Source: Spirosoma endophyticum
Lineage (GTDB): Bacteria > Bacteroidota > Bacteroidia > Cytophagales > Spirosomataceae
Assembly (NCBI RefSeq): GCF_900112365.1
Contig: NZ_FOLQ01000002.1
Span: 248,001-312,000 of the forward strand
Direction of reading: 5' to 3'
DNA length: 64,000 bases
Part shown: positions 43,498-52,423 of the stretch, in pieces
Layout of the letters: every line of letters begins with the position of its first letter
Position numbering within the stretch: the first letter of the stretch is position 1
Notes under the pieces: model-generated
Told to the model about the DNA's origin: nothing
Database searches by the model: none
The model's input: the letters and a program-made list of their open reading frames with translations, nothing else
Made by a program: the position numbers and the translations under genes

Positions 43498-44199
43498 CTA
43501 CAGTTTGTATTCCAATGACAGAGAGGCATTTCTGTTCTTGTAGCTATTTTTATAGAAAGGAAAATAAGGGTCACCCGCTGGTCCAATATTTTTCAAGCCC
43601 AATTCATACGTCAGGCCTAGAACGGTTCTGCCGAACTCAAACCCGATTCCGGTTCCTACGCCAAAATCGAAACGCTTGAGACCCCGGCTATCAAATGTCT
43701 TTTCCTCAACGGTGCTGTAATCAATCATATCGCCATAAATGATATCGCCAGTTAGTTGGGTTTTGCCGCCTATGCCATAGGCAAAGTACGGCCCAGCATT
43801 AAGTACAAGCTTTGTTCCCGGCTTTAGATCAATCTTGTAGCCTAGATAGACAGGTGCCTGCAAATACCGCTGATTGCTTTTCATATATGCTTCTCTACCT
43901 GGCATTACTATCCTGTATTCGTAGCCAAGGGGCGCTTCGCCTTTTATTTTTGTCCCTTTGGTGGTAAACGAAAGCCCGGATTGAAGAAAGAGGTTTTTGC
44001 TAAACTTGTAGTTGGCGGTAACCCCTGCATTGACACCGGTCTTTACGTTATAATTTGGTAAAGTAGTGTTGTTCAGGGATAAAGAAGATAGATTCAATCC
44101 GCCCTTTAATCCGAATTCAAACGGTGAACTCTGTGCCGATGAGGTAAATCCTGTCAGGAGCAATAAGGCTGTAAGTAAGGGTCTATACATATTTTTCAT
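43498..44199 (-). CDS. PorT-like outer-membrane beta-barrel protein
   Basis: This 233-residue protein has a signal peptide (MYRPLLTALLLLTGFTSSAQ region) and alternating strands typical of small PorT/OMP_b-brl barrels (FEFGLKGGLNLSSL at the start, ending in ASLSLEYKL with a terminal hydrophobic strand). The ATG at 44199 (or 44190) is chosen; the longer frame from 44328 begins with TTG and overlaps the next gene. Its ligand or partner is unknown. Confidence 0.82.
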   Translation of the reverse strand: MKNMYRPLLTALLLLTGFTSSAQSSPFEFGLKGGLNLSSLSLNNTTLPNYNVKTGVNAGVTANYKFSKNLFLQSGLSFTTKGTKIKGEAPLGYEYRIVMPGREAYMKSNQRYLQAPVYLGYKIDLKPGTKLVLNAGPYFAYGIGGKTQLTGDIIYGDMIDYSTVEEKTFDSRGLKRFDFGVGTGIGFEFGRTVLGLTYELGLKNIGPAGDPYFPFYKNSYKNRNASLSLEYKL

Positions 44200-44272
44200 T
44201 TGTGTTGAAATAAGGTTCGCTGAAAAGACCCAATACGTAGCAAGACGGTTGTAACAAGCAATCCACGTTTGT

Positions 44273-45739
44273 TTAAAGATTTTTGCTGGTTTCCCAGGAG
44301 CAGGTTTCCAGAAACATTCGGCCCTCAAGTGTTCTGGTGGTGGAACCTTCAGAAATTGAGAGGGTGGCGGGTCCGCCCACGGTTCCCCAGACCTGATTTG
44401 GGTCGGGGGAGGGATAACAAACCAGGGTTTTCGACGTAGCAGGAGGGAGCTTCAGTCGAAATGTGAGGTTCTCGTGCCGAAACGATATCTCGCCACCGGT
44501 CAACAACTTGGTGTGATCGGGGCTGGAAAACGTTCGATTTTGCAGCGTATACTGCCTGGCCAGCATGTGAAAGCCAGCCCGTATAATCTGGTCGCCCTGC
44601 TGAAGGTAAATATAGCTGCCCGGACTGCCGAAAATATTCCACCCGTCTCCGCTGAAATGATACCAGGTCCAGCTACCGCCCTGCCGGTCGGGTGTGTCGT
44701 CCAGCCGTCCCTGTTCGTGGTAAGCCTGCCCTTTGATGTTGGTTTTATAATCCCCCCAGGCCAGCGACCCCGATACGTTGCTATGGGGAATCTGGGAGAC
44801 GTAGCTAAAGCTGGGGCTACCTAGGCGCGCACCACTCATCAGGCTCACCAGAATACCCGGCATAACGCCCGTTGGGAAAGCAGCAAATGGCGGTTTCGTA
44901 GGGGTAATGTCAAAAACGCCCGCTATCTCCGGGAAATTTACCTTGATGGCATACGTTCTGTGTTTACCGGAACCGCTGGCCTGAATAAGAAATCGGGATG
45001 GGACTTCCAGCCGGTCTGCCGAAGTCCTGATGTCTGCTTGAGGAATTTCGGTTAAAAATCGTTTTACAAGACCATCCCTGGTCTTCAGAGCCATAGTGAA
45101 TACCGACTTTTTCTGGCCCGATCCGGGTTTACTCCACCAGTCCTGAGGGATAAACCCCACCACGACTGAGCTGCCATCGCTGAGGAAAAAGTCAAAATAC
45201 CACCACTGTAACTGAACTTTAGGCTGGGTGAAGTTTTTTGTCTGGAGTTTATGCAATCGGTCGGTCTTCTGCCAATCCTGGTAATACAGGAATTGGTTTA
45301 TGGTGGATTTGGGAATGCTCCACGCCACCATTCGTTTGAGAAAAGGGTCAGCAGGCAGTGTAAAACAGCCATCTCTTTTTGGTGGGAAGGCATAGACCTT
45401 CCGAACGTACTTTGTTGCGAGTGAACCGTAATAATGCGGGCAGGAACCCTCGCAGCCTACTACGTTTTCCCACTTCAATAGTGGATCGCTGTCGGAAATT
45501 TCGATTTTAAGTAAGAGCAGATCAGCCTGACCCAAAAACAACGTATTGGCGGTTGGAATCACCTGCTCTGGTGTTGAAAGCTGAATATATCCCCTTTCTG
45601 AAAGAGACAATGGGCAAAAACTGGCCTTGTCCGCTCGGGAAAGCCAATCTGATTTCTTGACGATATAGAAAAACGTTTCCGAAGCTAAAGCAGTACCGGC
45701 GTTTAGTAGGGCAAACAGAACTAAAAATAGCTTACTCAT
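44273..45739 (-). CDS. Exported fusion: DUF952 domain plus AttH/CrtC-like lipocalin domain
   Basis: This 488-residue protein has a signal peptide (MSKLFLVLFALLNAGTALAS). Residues about 22-130 match DUF952: FFYIVKKSDWL, GYIQLSTPEQVIPTANTLF, DLLLLKIE, PHYYGSL and the FPP...DGCFTLP end. Residues about 170-480 resemble the AttH/carotenoid 1,2-hydratase type of paired lipocalin barrels (QLQWWYFDFFLSDGSSVVVG, GSWTWYHFSGDGW). I know DUF952 mainly as a stand-alone small cytosolic protein, so this exported fusion is unusual. The stretch is continuous without frameshift. Neither enzymatic activity nor substrate can be assigned. Confidence 0.75.
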   Translation of the reverse strand: MSKLFLVLFALLNAGTALASETFFYIVKKSDWLSRADKASFCPLSLSERGYIQLSTPEQVIPTANTLFLGQADLLLLKIEISDSDPLLKWENVVGCEGSCPHYYGSLATKYVRKVYAFPPKRDGCFTLPADPFLKRMVAWSIPKSTINQFLYYQDWQKTDRLHKLQTKNFTQPKVQLQWWYFDFFLSDGSSVVVGFIPQDWWSKPGSGQKKSVFTMALKTRDGLVKRFLTEIPQADIRTSADRLEVPSRFLIQASGSGKHRTYAIKVNFPEIAGVFDITPTKPPFAAFPTGVMPGILVSLMSGARLGSPSFSYVSQIPHSNVSGSLAWGDYKTNIKGQAYHEQGRLDDTPDRQGGSWTWYHFSGDGWNIFGSPGSYIYLQQGDQIIRAGFHMLARQYTLQNRTFSSPDHTKLLTGGEISFRHENLTFRLKLPPATSKTLVCYPSPDPNQVWGTVGGPATLSISEGSTTRTLEGRMFLETCSWETSKNL

Positions 45740-46162
45740 AAACGTCTGACTCTAGTGGAACAGGCTCGGCCAGCCGGTCATCTCTACGGTGATGGGTTAT
45801 CTCCATAAAATACGGAAAATACAGCGTTAGCGATTTAGTAAAGAATCAGATACGTAGCGCGAATTGTTTCGTGATGGATATTGTCCGTCTGCGTCTATTA
45901 TCGGGCCATACATAGGGTGATGCCCCCGGCTTGCTGACGAGTCTAAGAACAGATAGCCGCAGGCTTACATTTTGACGTACTGGATCGCAGGTTTCGATGC
46001 GATTCCAACACACTACTTGTTTTGCCGGTAGAGGGGAATGCCAAACGATATATAGACAAATGCTTGGCTGATCAAAGCGTAACAATTTTCAAATCCGAAC
46101 CTGAAATTATACATTACGAATGTGCGATATTGCTAAACGTTGGCACATAAGGCTCTATCGTT
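45740..46162. other. Divergent intergenic region with no supported gene
   Basis: This region lies between the DUF952-lipocalin gene and a plus-strand AraC gene. A 79-codon minus frame (45846-46085) is open but matches nothing recognisable. The middle part is less AT-rich than a normal promoter region and might be a decayed gene. No repeats were seen. Confidence 0.35.
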
Positions 46163-47143
46163 ATGCTATTCAGCTTTACCTCTACACCCGATTTTGACTT
46201 TATGACTTACTTTGCCCGTCATATACAGGCAACGGTACAGAACGGCCTGCTGGTGATGCCAGAGCATGTTGGACAGGGTTACATTCGCAAGTTAGTATTC
46301 GAGCCGGACTTCAAGATCACCATACATCGTTACTCTCTCAAGGAAGATCTTATCATCAAACGCAATGCATCCGGCCAGAGGAATGACCTGATCACTGTCT
46401 TTTTTTACAACAACGAGCAGGCGCTTGAGATCGCTTACAATGATGACACCCAGGTCCTGTTTTCGCAGCGCGATGAGTCGGCTATCCAGGTTACTTCCAA
46501 CGATCTCAGCTCAACTATTCGTTTTCCCGCCTATCAAACTATTCATTATGTAGTTGTCGCTATAAAGCCGCTCCGTTTAACTGAATTGTTGGCTGTCAGT
46601 GAGCCTAATTCGGTACTCCAGACCATCACCGGCAGCGGTAATTCCTTTCTTTTCTTCGAACGCATGGGAGCCGAAACCAAGCTGTTGCTTAAAAACATGG
46701 CCGCCGTGGACATGAATGATCGCTTGAGCCACTTCTACATGCAGATCAAGGTGCAGGAGCTACTTTATCTGGTTTTCCATAAATTGTCTTTCCGCGAAAG
46801 CGCTGCTCATCAAACGATCAACAGCGCCGACGTGGAAAGACTCTTGTACATACGGAATGAGATCATCAGCGACCTGAGTGTGCCGCCAGTAATCCGTGAG
46901 CTGGCACAGGTGGCAGCCATGAGTGAAACCAAACTAAGACAGCTTTTCAAGCAAACGTTTGGCACCACAATCTACAATTATTACCAGCAAGCCAGAATGG
47001 AAGAAGCCGCCTTCCTGTTGAAACAGGGCAAGCACTCCGTTGGCGAGGTGGGCTATGAGCTGGGATTTTCCAACCTGAGCCACTTCAGCCGACTATTTGA
47101 AAAGCATTATGGCCTGAACCCGAAGCGGTACTCGTATTCCTAA
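46163..47143 (+). CDS. AraC-family transcriptional regulator
   Basis: This protein of 326 residues has an N-terminal sensor part without recognised fold and a C-terminal AraC DNA-binding domain (SVPPVIRELAQVAAMSETKLRQLF and SVGEVGYELGFSNLSHFSRLFEKHYG, given as parts). It ends 8 bp from the convergent cupin gene. The cupin and the downstream old yellow enzyme and quinone oxidoreductase genes are plausible targets by location. A start at 46202 is possible. Confidence 0.9.
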   Translation: MLFSFTSTPDFDFMTYFARHIQATVQNGLLVMPEHVGQGYIRKLVFEPDFKITIHRYSLKEDLIIKRNASGQRNDLITVFFYNNEQALEIAYNDDTQVLFSQRDESAIQVTSNDLSSTIRFPAYQTIHYVVVAIKPLRLTELLAVSEPNSVLQTITGSGNSFLFFERMGAETKLLLKNMAAVDMNDRLSHFYMQIKVQELLYLVFHKLSFRESAAHQTINSADVERLLYIRNEIISDLSVPPVIRELAQVAAMSETKLRQLFKQTFGTTIYNYYQQARMEEAAFLLKQGKHSVGEVGYELGFSNLSHFSRLFEKHYGLNPKRYSYS

Positions 47144-47151
47144 CGCGCTGT

Positions 47152-47649
47152 CTACCCCAGATAATCGGGTGGGAATACTTTCTGACCATGCTTTTCGGCT
47201 ATGGCCTGTAGTTTTTTCACGGCGGCTTCGTCCAGCGGTGGCGGAGGAAGAAACTGGCCGGAAGCAACCGGCTGGCCAATCTCTTCGAACAGCGTTTCCA
47301 AACCGGCAGGTACCACGGTGCAAAGCAAATGGGCCGTTTGCTGGGTCTTATTTGTAAAGGCGTGCACCACCCCCCCTTTAGGAATGGTAATAAATGATCC
47401 TTTACCCGCTACATAGTCGCCAAACTCGGATTTGACTTCTATTTCGCCTTCGATCACGTAAAAGGATTCCTCAAAATCTGCATGGGCATGCGGCCCAGGT
47501 CCACCGCCGGGCGGGATTAGCATGTCAATCGTGGAGAAGGCTCCTGCTGTGTCTTTTCCACTGATCAGGATTCGGTAGGTGTCACCCACAACGGAAATGC
47601 TTTTTCCCTCTTCGGCCCCCACGGTGAACGGTTTTTTGTGATTTTCCAT
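47152..47649 (-). CDS. Cupin domain protein
   Basis: This 165-residue single-domain cupin has GPGPHAHADFEESFYVIEG as motif 1 with two histidines and a glutamate, and IPKGGVVHAF as motif 2 with the last histidine. No signal peptide is present. It resembles the cupin at 5843-6400 in layout. The substrate is unknown. Confidence 0.83.
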   Translation of the reverse strand: MENHKKPFTVGAEEGKSISVVGDTYRILISGKDTAGAFSTIDMLIPPGGGPGPHAHADFEESFYVIEGEIEVKSEFGDYVAGKGSFITIPKGGVVHAFTNKTQQTAHLLCTVVPAGLETLFEEIGQPVASGQFLPPPPLDEAAVKKLQAIAEKHGQKVFPPDYLG

Positions 47650-47907
47650 ACCAGTTGATTTAAATACGCCACAAATCTCGGAAAGCTCCAGATTAGAAAA
47701 TATTCCGATAGGACTGATTTATAGTCCTATCAGACAAACTGGATCATGCGGCTCATCAGCCTGTATAATCATACGATAACAATACCCGCCGGGTAGATAT
47801 CTGGATTGACGGGTCTCGTCGGATTCGACTGTTTTTCTGGCTCTTTGCGCTATTTACAGTTCGTTTGAAGGCTCAACTTTGCTGTGCAGAAACTAAAACA
47901 CACGGCA

Positions 47908-48993
47908 ATGAGAAAATTAGTAATGCCTTTTACAAAAGGCTCACTACGGTTAAAAAACCATGTTGTAATGGCCCCGATGACGCGCAGCCGGGCACTGAAC
48001 AATCTACCCAATGAATTAATGGCTACCTATTACAGACAACGTTCCGGCGCTGGCCTGATCGTTACTGAAGGTACCTCACCTAGCCCGGAAGGATTAGGCT
48101 ATCCGCGCATTCCGGGCATTTTTTCCGAAGCACAGGTTGATGGCTGGAAAGCGGTAACGAAGGGCGTACATGAGGCCGGTTCCAGGATATTCCTACAGTT
48201 GATGCATACTGGCCGGATTGCCCATATCGCTAATTTACCGGAAGGCTATCAGCCAGTAGGACTCTCTGATCGTAAAGCAGCCGGAGAAATCTTTACCGAC
48301 ACCGCCGGTTTGCAGGAACATTCCGTGCCGGTAGCCCTGGATGCGGAAGGCATAGTCAATGTGATCAACAACTTTGTAAAAGCTGCCATAAACGCTGTCA
48401 GAACTGGTTTTGACGGTGTGGAACTTCACGGTGCCAACGGGTATCTGTTGGAACAATCGTTAAATCCCCATGTCAATACCCGTACGGACAACTATGGCGG
48501 AAGTATTGAAAACCGCAGCCGCTTAACCCTGGAGATCGCCGAAAAGATAGCCAGTGCCATCGGTCGGGAGAAAGTTGGTCTGCGTATATCGCCGTACTCT
48601 ACGCTAAGTGATATGCCGGCGTACGACGAGGCAGACGTACACCAGACCTACGCTTACCTGAGTGGTGAATTGAACCGCCTGGGCATTGCATACATCCACA
48701 TTTCCGACAATCCTTCGATACCACAAAAAACGCATCAGTCAATCCGCAGCGCCTTTTCCAATACGCTTATTTACTGCAATGGACTAACCGCCCAAACAGC
48801 CGAAGCAAAATTACAGGCCGGATCGGCCGATCTGGTGGCCTTTGCCAGAAGCTTTCTGTCAAACCCCGACTTCATGCGGAGGATAGAAAAAAACGCCCCC
48901 CTGAATGAGGTGGATTACAGGACTTTATACACCCCCGGTGCGCAGGGGTACACCGATTATCCTGTACTGGATGAATTGGCACAACTCGTATAA
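47908..48993 (+). CDS. Old yellow enzyme family alkene reductase
   Basis: This 361-residue FMN enzyme has the OYE layout: LKNHVVMAPMTRSRA at the start, LMHTGRIAH, the catalytic/substrate-binding His and Asn in ELHGANGYLLEQ, and PHVNTRTDNYGGSIENRSR. It reduces activated C=C bonds, nitro compounds or related electrophiles with NADPH. The ATG at 47908 gives the normal N-terminus; a GTG at 47884 is the alternative. A quinone oxidoreductase gene follows in the same direction after 64 bp, so the pair may detoxify electrophiles. Confidence 0.92.
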   Translation: MRKLVMPFTKGSLRLKNHVVMAPMTRSRALNNLPNELMATYYRQRSGAGLIVTEGTSPSPEGLGYPRIPGIFSEAQVDGWKAVTKGVHEAGSRIFLQLMHTGRIAHIANLPEGYQPVGLSDRKAAGEIFTDTAGLQEHSVPVALDAEGIVNVINNFVKAAINAVRTGFDGVELHGANGYLLEQSLNPHVNTRTDNYGGSIENRSRLTLEIAEKIASAIGREKVGLRISPYSTLSDMPAYDEADVHQTYAYLSGELNRLGIAYIHISDNPSIPQKTHQSIRSAFSNTLIYCNGLTAQTAEAKLQAGSADLVAFARSFLSNPDFMRRIEKNAPLNEVDYRTLYTPGAQGYTDYPVLDELAQLV

Positions 48994-49057
48994 CCTATAA
49001 GGCCCGGCACCTTTTTGGATGACCGGGCTTCTTGTTCAACTTAACAAGTCAACCAAC

Positions 49058-49999
49058 ATGAGAAAAGTAATTTATAGGCAATTTGGCGACGAAAGCGTGC
49101 TGGAGGTAACCGAGCAAGCGGTGCCAGGTATTGAGAAAGATCAACTGCTGATTCGGGTAAAAGCGGTTTCGATTAACCCCCTGGACTGGAAGGTGTACGG
49201 GGGAGAAATGAAATTGATGTCAGGATCTACATTTCCCAAATCGGTGGGTATCGACTTCTCCGGCATTGTCGAACAAACTGGCAGCGCCGTAACACGCTTT
49301 ACCGCTGGTGATGCGGTCATTGGGGTGCTGGACGTATTTAAAGGCGGAGCCCTGGCCGATTTCCTTGTCGTTAAAGAGTCTGATATTGCCCCAAAACCTG
49401 CCAATATTTCGTTTGAGAAGGCCGCAGCCCTACCCGTAACCGGACTGTCAGCCATTCAGATCATTGATCAGCTGGCCGCCGTCAGCGCTAACCAGGAGGT
49501 GTTGATCAACGGGGCTACCGGTGGGATTGGTGTGTTTGCCGTGCAGATTGCCAAAAAACGCGGTGCCCGGGTAACGGCGGTTGTCAGTACCAAAGGCGTT
49601 GCCGAAGCAGCAAAATGGGGCGCAGATACCGTAATCGACTACACAAAGCAGGATATTAAGCTTCTTAATCGACGGTTCGACGCGGTTATTGATTTATCGA
49701 CCACGCTTTCCTTTAACCAGGCAAAAATCCTGATGAAACCAAAGGCCGTCTTTGTCACTACGCTTCCATCCCCGTTGACGCTCATTTACTCGTTCGTTAA
49801 CAATCTTATTTCAGGGCAAAAACTCAAGGTCCTGATCGTGAAACCGACCATTGAAGGGCTCAATACGTTGACGAATCTAGCTGAAGCTGGCCTGCAGATC
49901 GTGCTGGATAAAACGTATTCCTTCACTAACGTCAGGGACGCATACCGGGAAGCCCGTCGGGGTAAACTAATCGGAAAATCGGTGATTGTTCTTGATTGA
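49058..49999 (+). CDS. Zinc-independent quinone oxidoreductase / MDR alcohol dehydrogenase
   Basis: This 313-residue protein belongs to the medium-chain dehydrogenase/reductase superfamily. It has the GroES-like N-terminal domain (INPLDWKVYGGEM, GIDFSGIVEQTG) and the NADPH-binding INGATGGIGVFAVQIAK. The structural zinc cysteines are absent, as in quinone oxidoreductases. The ATG at 49058 is used, since the upstream ATG at 49019 lies in a hairpin-like stretch. It follows the old yellow enzyme gene. Confidence 0.9.
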   Translation: MRKVIYRQFGDESVLEVTEQAVPGIEKDQLLIRVKAVSINPLDWKVYGGEMKLMSGSTFPKSVGIDFSGIVEQTGSAVTRFTAGDAVIGVLDVFKGGALADFLVVKESDIAPKPANISFEKAAALPVTGLSAIQIIDQLAAVSANQEVLINGATGGIGVFAVQIAKKRGARVTAVVSTKGVAEAAKWGADTVIDYTKQDIKLLNRRFDAVIDLSTTLSFNQAKILMKPKAVFVTTLPSPLTLIYSFVNNLISGQKLKVLIVKPTIEGLNTLTNLAEAGLQIVLDKTYSFTNVRDAYREARRGKLIGKSVIVLD

Positions 50000-50473
50000 T
50001 GGCAGACTCAGCAATTGACTATTTGCCCAATACAAGGGCATGAAAAATGGCTAATCAGTAAGTAACTCCTTACCTGGATGAGGTGAGGATTTTTTCCGTG
50101 GTATCTTACCTGGGGCTAATTGACTCTATAAATTTGTACTGGTAGAAGGTTTTTTTAGCAACCATCGGGGGAATGAAAATCTTCCAGTTTACCAAGGGGG
50201 CAACAGCGCAGAGCCTGTAGGAAAGGCAATTTTCAAGATTCATTTAGCGTACCGTCATGTACGCAACTATATTGTTTTTACAACTGATTGTGTATCTGAG
50301 GATGCTCTCAGGGTATAGATAACCCGATTTCCTGCCGACGCAGCCCTGTTGAGCTTCTGACGGAACAGGATCATGCATGTCGAATAGGCTACTAATTAAA
50401 ATTGGTACCTACCAGCGTTGACCAGTTCAATTAGACGCTATTTTGCACCACAAACCAACTTCATTCAATCTCA
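50000..50473. other. Intergenic region with terminator and no supported gene
   Basis: After a hairpin at 50068-50095 (listed separately) the region is AT-rich and contains no recognisable coding frame. It presumably holds the promoter of the CocE/NonD hydrolase gene, but no full TTTG/TAnnTTTG match was found. Confidence 0.4.
50068..50095 (+). terminator. Terminator after the quinone oxidoreductase gene
   Basis: TCCTTACCT pairs with AGGTGAGGA (one G-T pair) and is followed directly by a run of six T residues, a typical intrinsic terminator, about 70 bp after the stop. Confidence 0.65.
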
Positions 50474-52360
50474 TTGAAAACGCTACTAGCTTTTCTGTTA
50501 CTGCCAGCCATAGTCCTTGCCCAGGCGACGCCATCGGCCAATCCATATCCATACACGCCCGCGCAGGATTCGGTTTATGTGGCTGAGACGTATCAGAAGT
50601 CTGAATTTATGGTGCCCATGCGCGATGGCACGAAGCTCTTTACGCAGGTATATGCGCCTAAAGATCAGGTAACGAAGCATCCGATTATCATGCAGCGGAC
50701 GCCCTACAGTTGTCAGCCTTATGGACTGGATCGCTTTCGTCGGCGGGTAGGGCCGAATGCGTTCATGCTACGTGATAATTACATTGTTGTGTATCAGGAT
50801 GTTCGCGGACGTTGGGCGTCGGAGGGGAAGTTTGTGGAAATGACCCCGCATGTGGACGTTAAAAAAGGAAACGCCGATCATGACGAAGCTTCCGATACGT
50901 ATGATACCATTGACTGGCTGCTGAAAAACATACCTGGTCACAATGGAAACGTAGGGCAGTGGGGCATCAGCTATCCCGGTTTCTTTACATCGGCGGGGTC
51001 GGTGTCGGGACATCCGGCCCTGAAAGCGTCATCACCACAAGCGCCGATGGCTGATCTCTGGCGCGACGATGCGTTTCATAATGGAGCCTTCCAGATTGCA
51101 GCTAACTTTGGGTTCTATACGTCGTTTCAGGAGCAGAAAGGGCCAACGAAGCAGCGCCCGCCCCTTTTATTTAACATCGACGATCCGGATGGTTACCATT
51201 TTTACCTGAACATGGGGCCAACGGCCAATTCGGAAAATAACTATTACAAGGGTCGGAATGTGTATTACCACGAAAATTTCGAGCATCCCGACTACGACGA
51301 ACACTGGAAAAAACGTAATATTTTACCGCATTTAAAAGGCCTCAAACACGCAGTGATGGTGGTTGGTGGCTGGTACGACGAGCAGGATCTGTATGGTACG
51401 TTCAATACGTATAAAGCTATTGAAAAACAGAATCCGGGTATTCAAAACATCTTTGTGGTAGGTCCCTGGGTACATGGCGGCTGGGCGGGTCCGTCGGGGC
51501 AAATCCTGGCCGATCAGAATTTTGGCTCGAAGACGTCGCCCTATTATCAGGAGAACATCGAAGCTAAATTTTTTAAGCATTACCTGTTCAATGAAACAAC
51601 ACCGCTAGCGCTGCCCGAAGCTACGTTGTTCGAGACCGGCACCAACCGCTGGCGCAGTTTCGATACGTATCCGCCGAAAGGAACGGCGCAAAAACAGTTA
51701 TATTTGCAGGGAAATGGTAAACTCGGTTTCTCCCCATCCACAACCGGAACCACCTTCTCCGAATTCCCGTCGGACCCTGCACACCCGGTTCCGTTTTCCA
51801 GTAAAATCAATGATGGTTTTTCGGCTGATTATATGGTCGAAGATCAGCGGTTTGCGTCGTCCCGCCCCGACGTGTTGACCTTTCAAACCGACGTACTCAC
51901 CGACGATTTAACACTGGCCGGGCCGATTCTGGCTCAACTGACCGTATCAACGACCGGCACCGACGCCGACTGGATGGTGAAAGTGATCGACGTATATCCG
52001 CCCGATATGCCCCAGAATCATCAAAACGGCGATGTCGTTTATGGAGACTATCAACAGTTGATACGTAGTGAAATCATTCGGGGACGTTATCGGAACAATG
52101 TTAGCAAACCCGAAGCTTTTAAACCGAATCAGCCAACCCAGGTGGCTGTGGAGTTGCAGGACGTACTACACACGTTTAAAAAAGGACACCGGCTGATGGT
52201 GCAGGTTCAAAGCTCTTGCTTCCCGCTGGCTGACCGTAATCCGCAAACATTCGTCCCCGTCTTTTTCGCCAAAGAAGCTGATTATCAGAAAGCCACGCAT
52301 CGGGTGTATCATGGCAAATCGGGTGCAAGTTTCCTGAAAGTTGGGGTGCTGAATCCGTAG
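50474..52360 (+). CDS. Exported CocE/NonD family hydrolase (S15-like)
   Basis: This 628-residue protein has a signal peptide (LKTLLAFLLLPAIVLAQ) and an X-Pro dipeptidyl-peptidase S15/CocE alpha/beta-hydrolase fold: VPMRDGTKLFTQVYAPKD, VYQDVRGRWASEG, nucleophile serine in GQWGISYPGF, and a C-terminal jelly-roll domain (ADWMVKVIDVYPPD). It could cleave acyl amino acids, esters or beta-lactam side chains. The start codon is TTG at 50474; no in-frame ATG precedes the signal peptide. A hairpin follows at 52370. Confidence 0.9.
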   Translation: MKTLLAFLLLPAIVLAQATPSANPYPYTPAQDSVYVAETYQKSEFMVPMRDGTKLFTQVYAPKDQVTKHPIIMQRTPYSCQPYGLDRFRRRVGPNAFMLRDNYIVVYQDVRGRWASEGKFVEMTPHVDVKKGNADHDEASDTYDTIDWLLKNIPGHNGNVGQWGISYPGFFTSAGSVSGHPALKASSPQAPMADLWRDDAFHNGAFQIAANFGFYTSFQEQKGPTKQRPPLLFNIDDPDGYHFYLNMGPTANSENNYYKGRNVYYHENFEHPDYDEHWKKRNILPHLKGLKHAVMVVGGWYDEQDLYGTFNTYKAIEKQNPGIQNIFVVGPWVHGGWAGPSGQILADQNFGSKTSPYYQENIEAKFFKHYLFNETTPLALPEATLFETGTNRWRSFDTYPPKGTAQKQLYLQGNGKLGFSPSTTGTTFSEFPSDPAHPVPFSSKINDGFSADYMVEDQRFASSRPDVLTFQTDVLTDDLTLAGPILAQLTVSTTGTDADWMVKVIDVYPPDMPQNHQNGDVVYGDYQQLIRSEIIRGRYRNNVSKPEAFKPNQPTQVAVELQDVLHTFKKGHRLMVQVQSSCFPLADRNPQTFVPVFFAKEADYQKATHRVYHGKSGASFLKVGVLNP

Positions 52361-52369
52361 TATCCTGGC

Positions 52370-52416
52370 GACTTCTCTGCTGAGCGTAATCAGAGACTAC
52401 GCTCAGCAGAGAAGTC
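52370..52416. terminator. Perfect 19-bp bidirectional hairpin
   Basis: Arms 52370-52388 (GACTTCTCTGCTGAGCGTA) and 52398-52416 are perfect inverted copies around 9 bases, sitting between convergent genes 10 bp after one stop and 8 bp after the other. Confidence 0.75.
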
Positions 52417-52423
52417 ATGATAG

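Noticed and set aside
45846..46085. Minus-strand frame of 79 codons between the lipocalin fusion and AraC genes
   Set aside because: It has no similarity to any family I recognise, and its Arg/Pro/Ser-rich composition is typical of non-coding frames. A decayed gene is possible but cannot be supported.
48997..49035. GCCCGG/CCGGGC inverted repeat between old yellow enzyme and quinone oxidoreductase genes as a terminator
   Set aside because: The stem is short and partly inside the only upstream in-frame extension of the next gene; there is no T-run after it. Co-transcription of the two genes remains likely.
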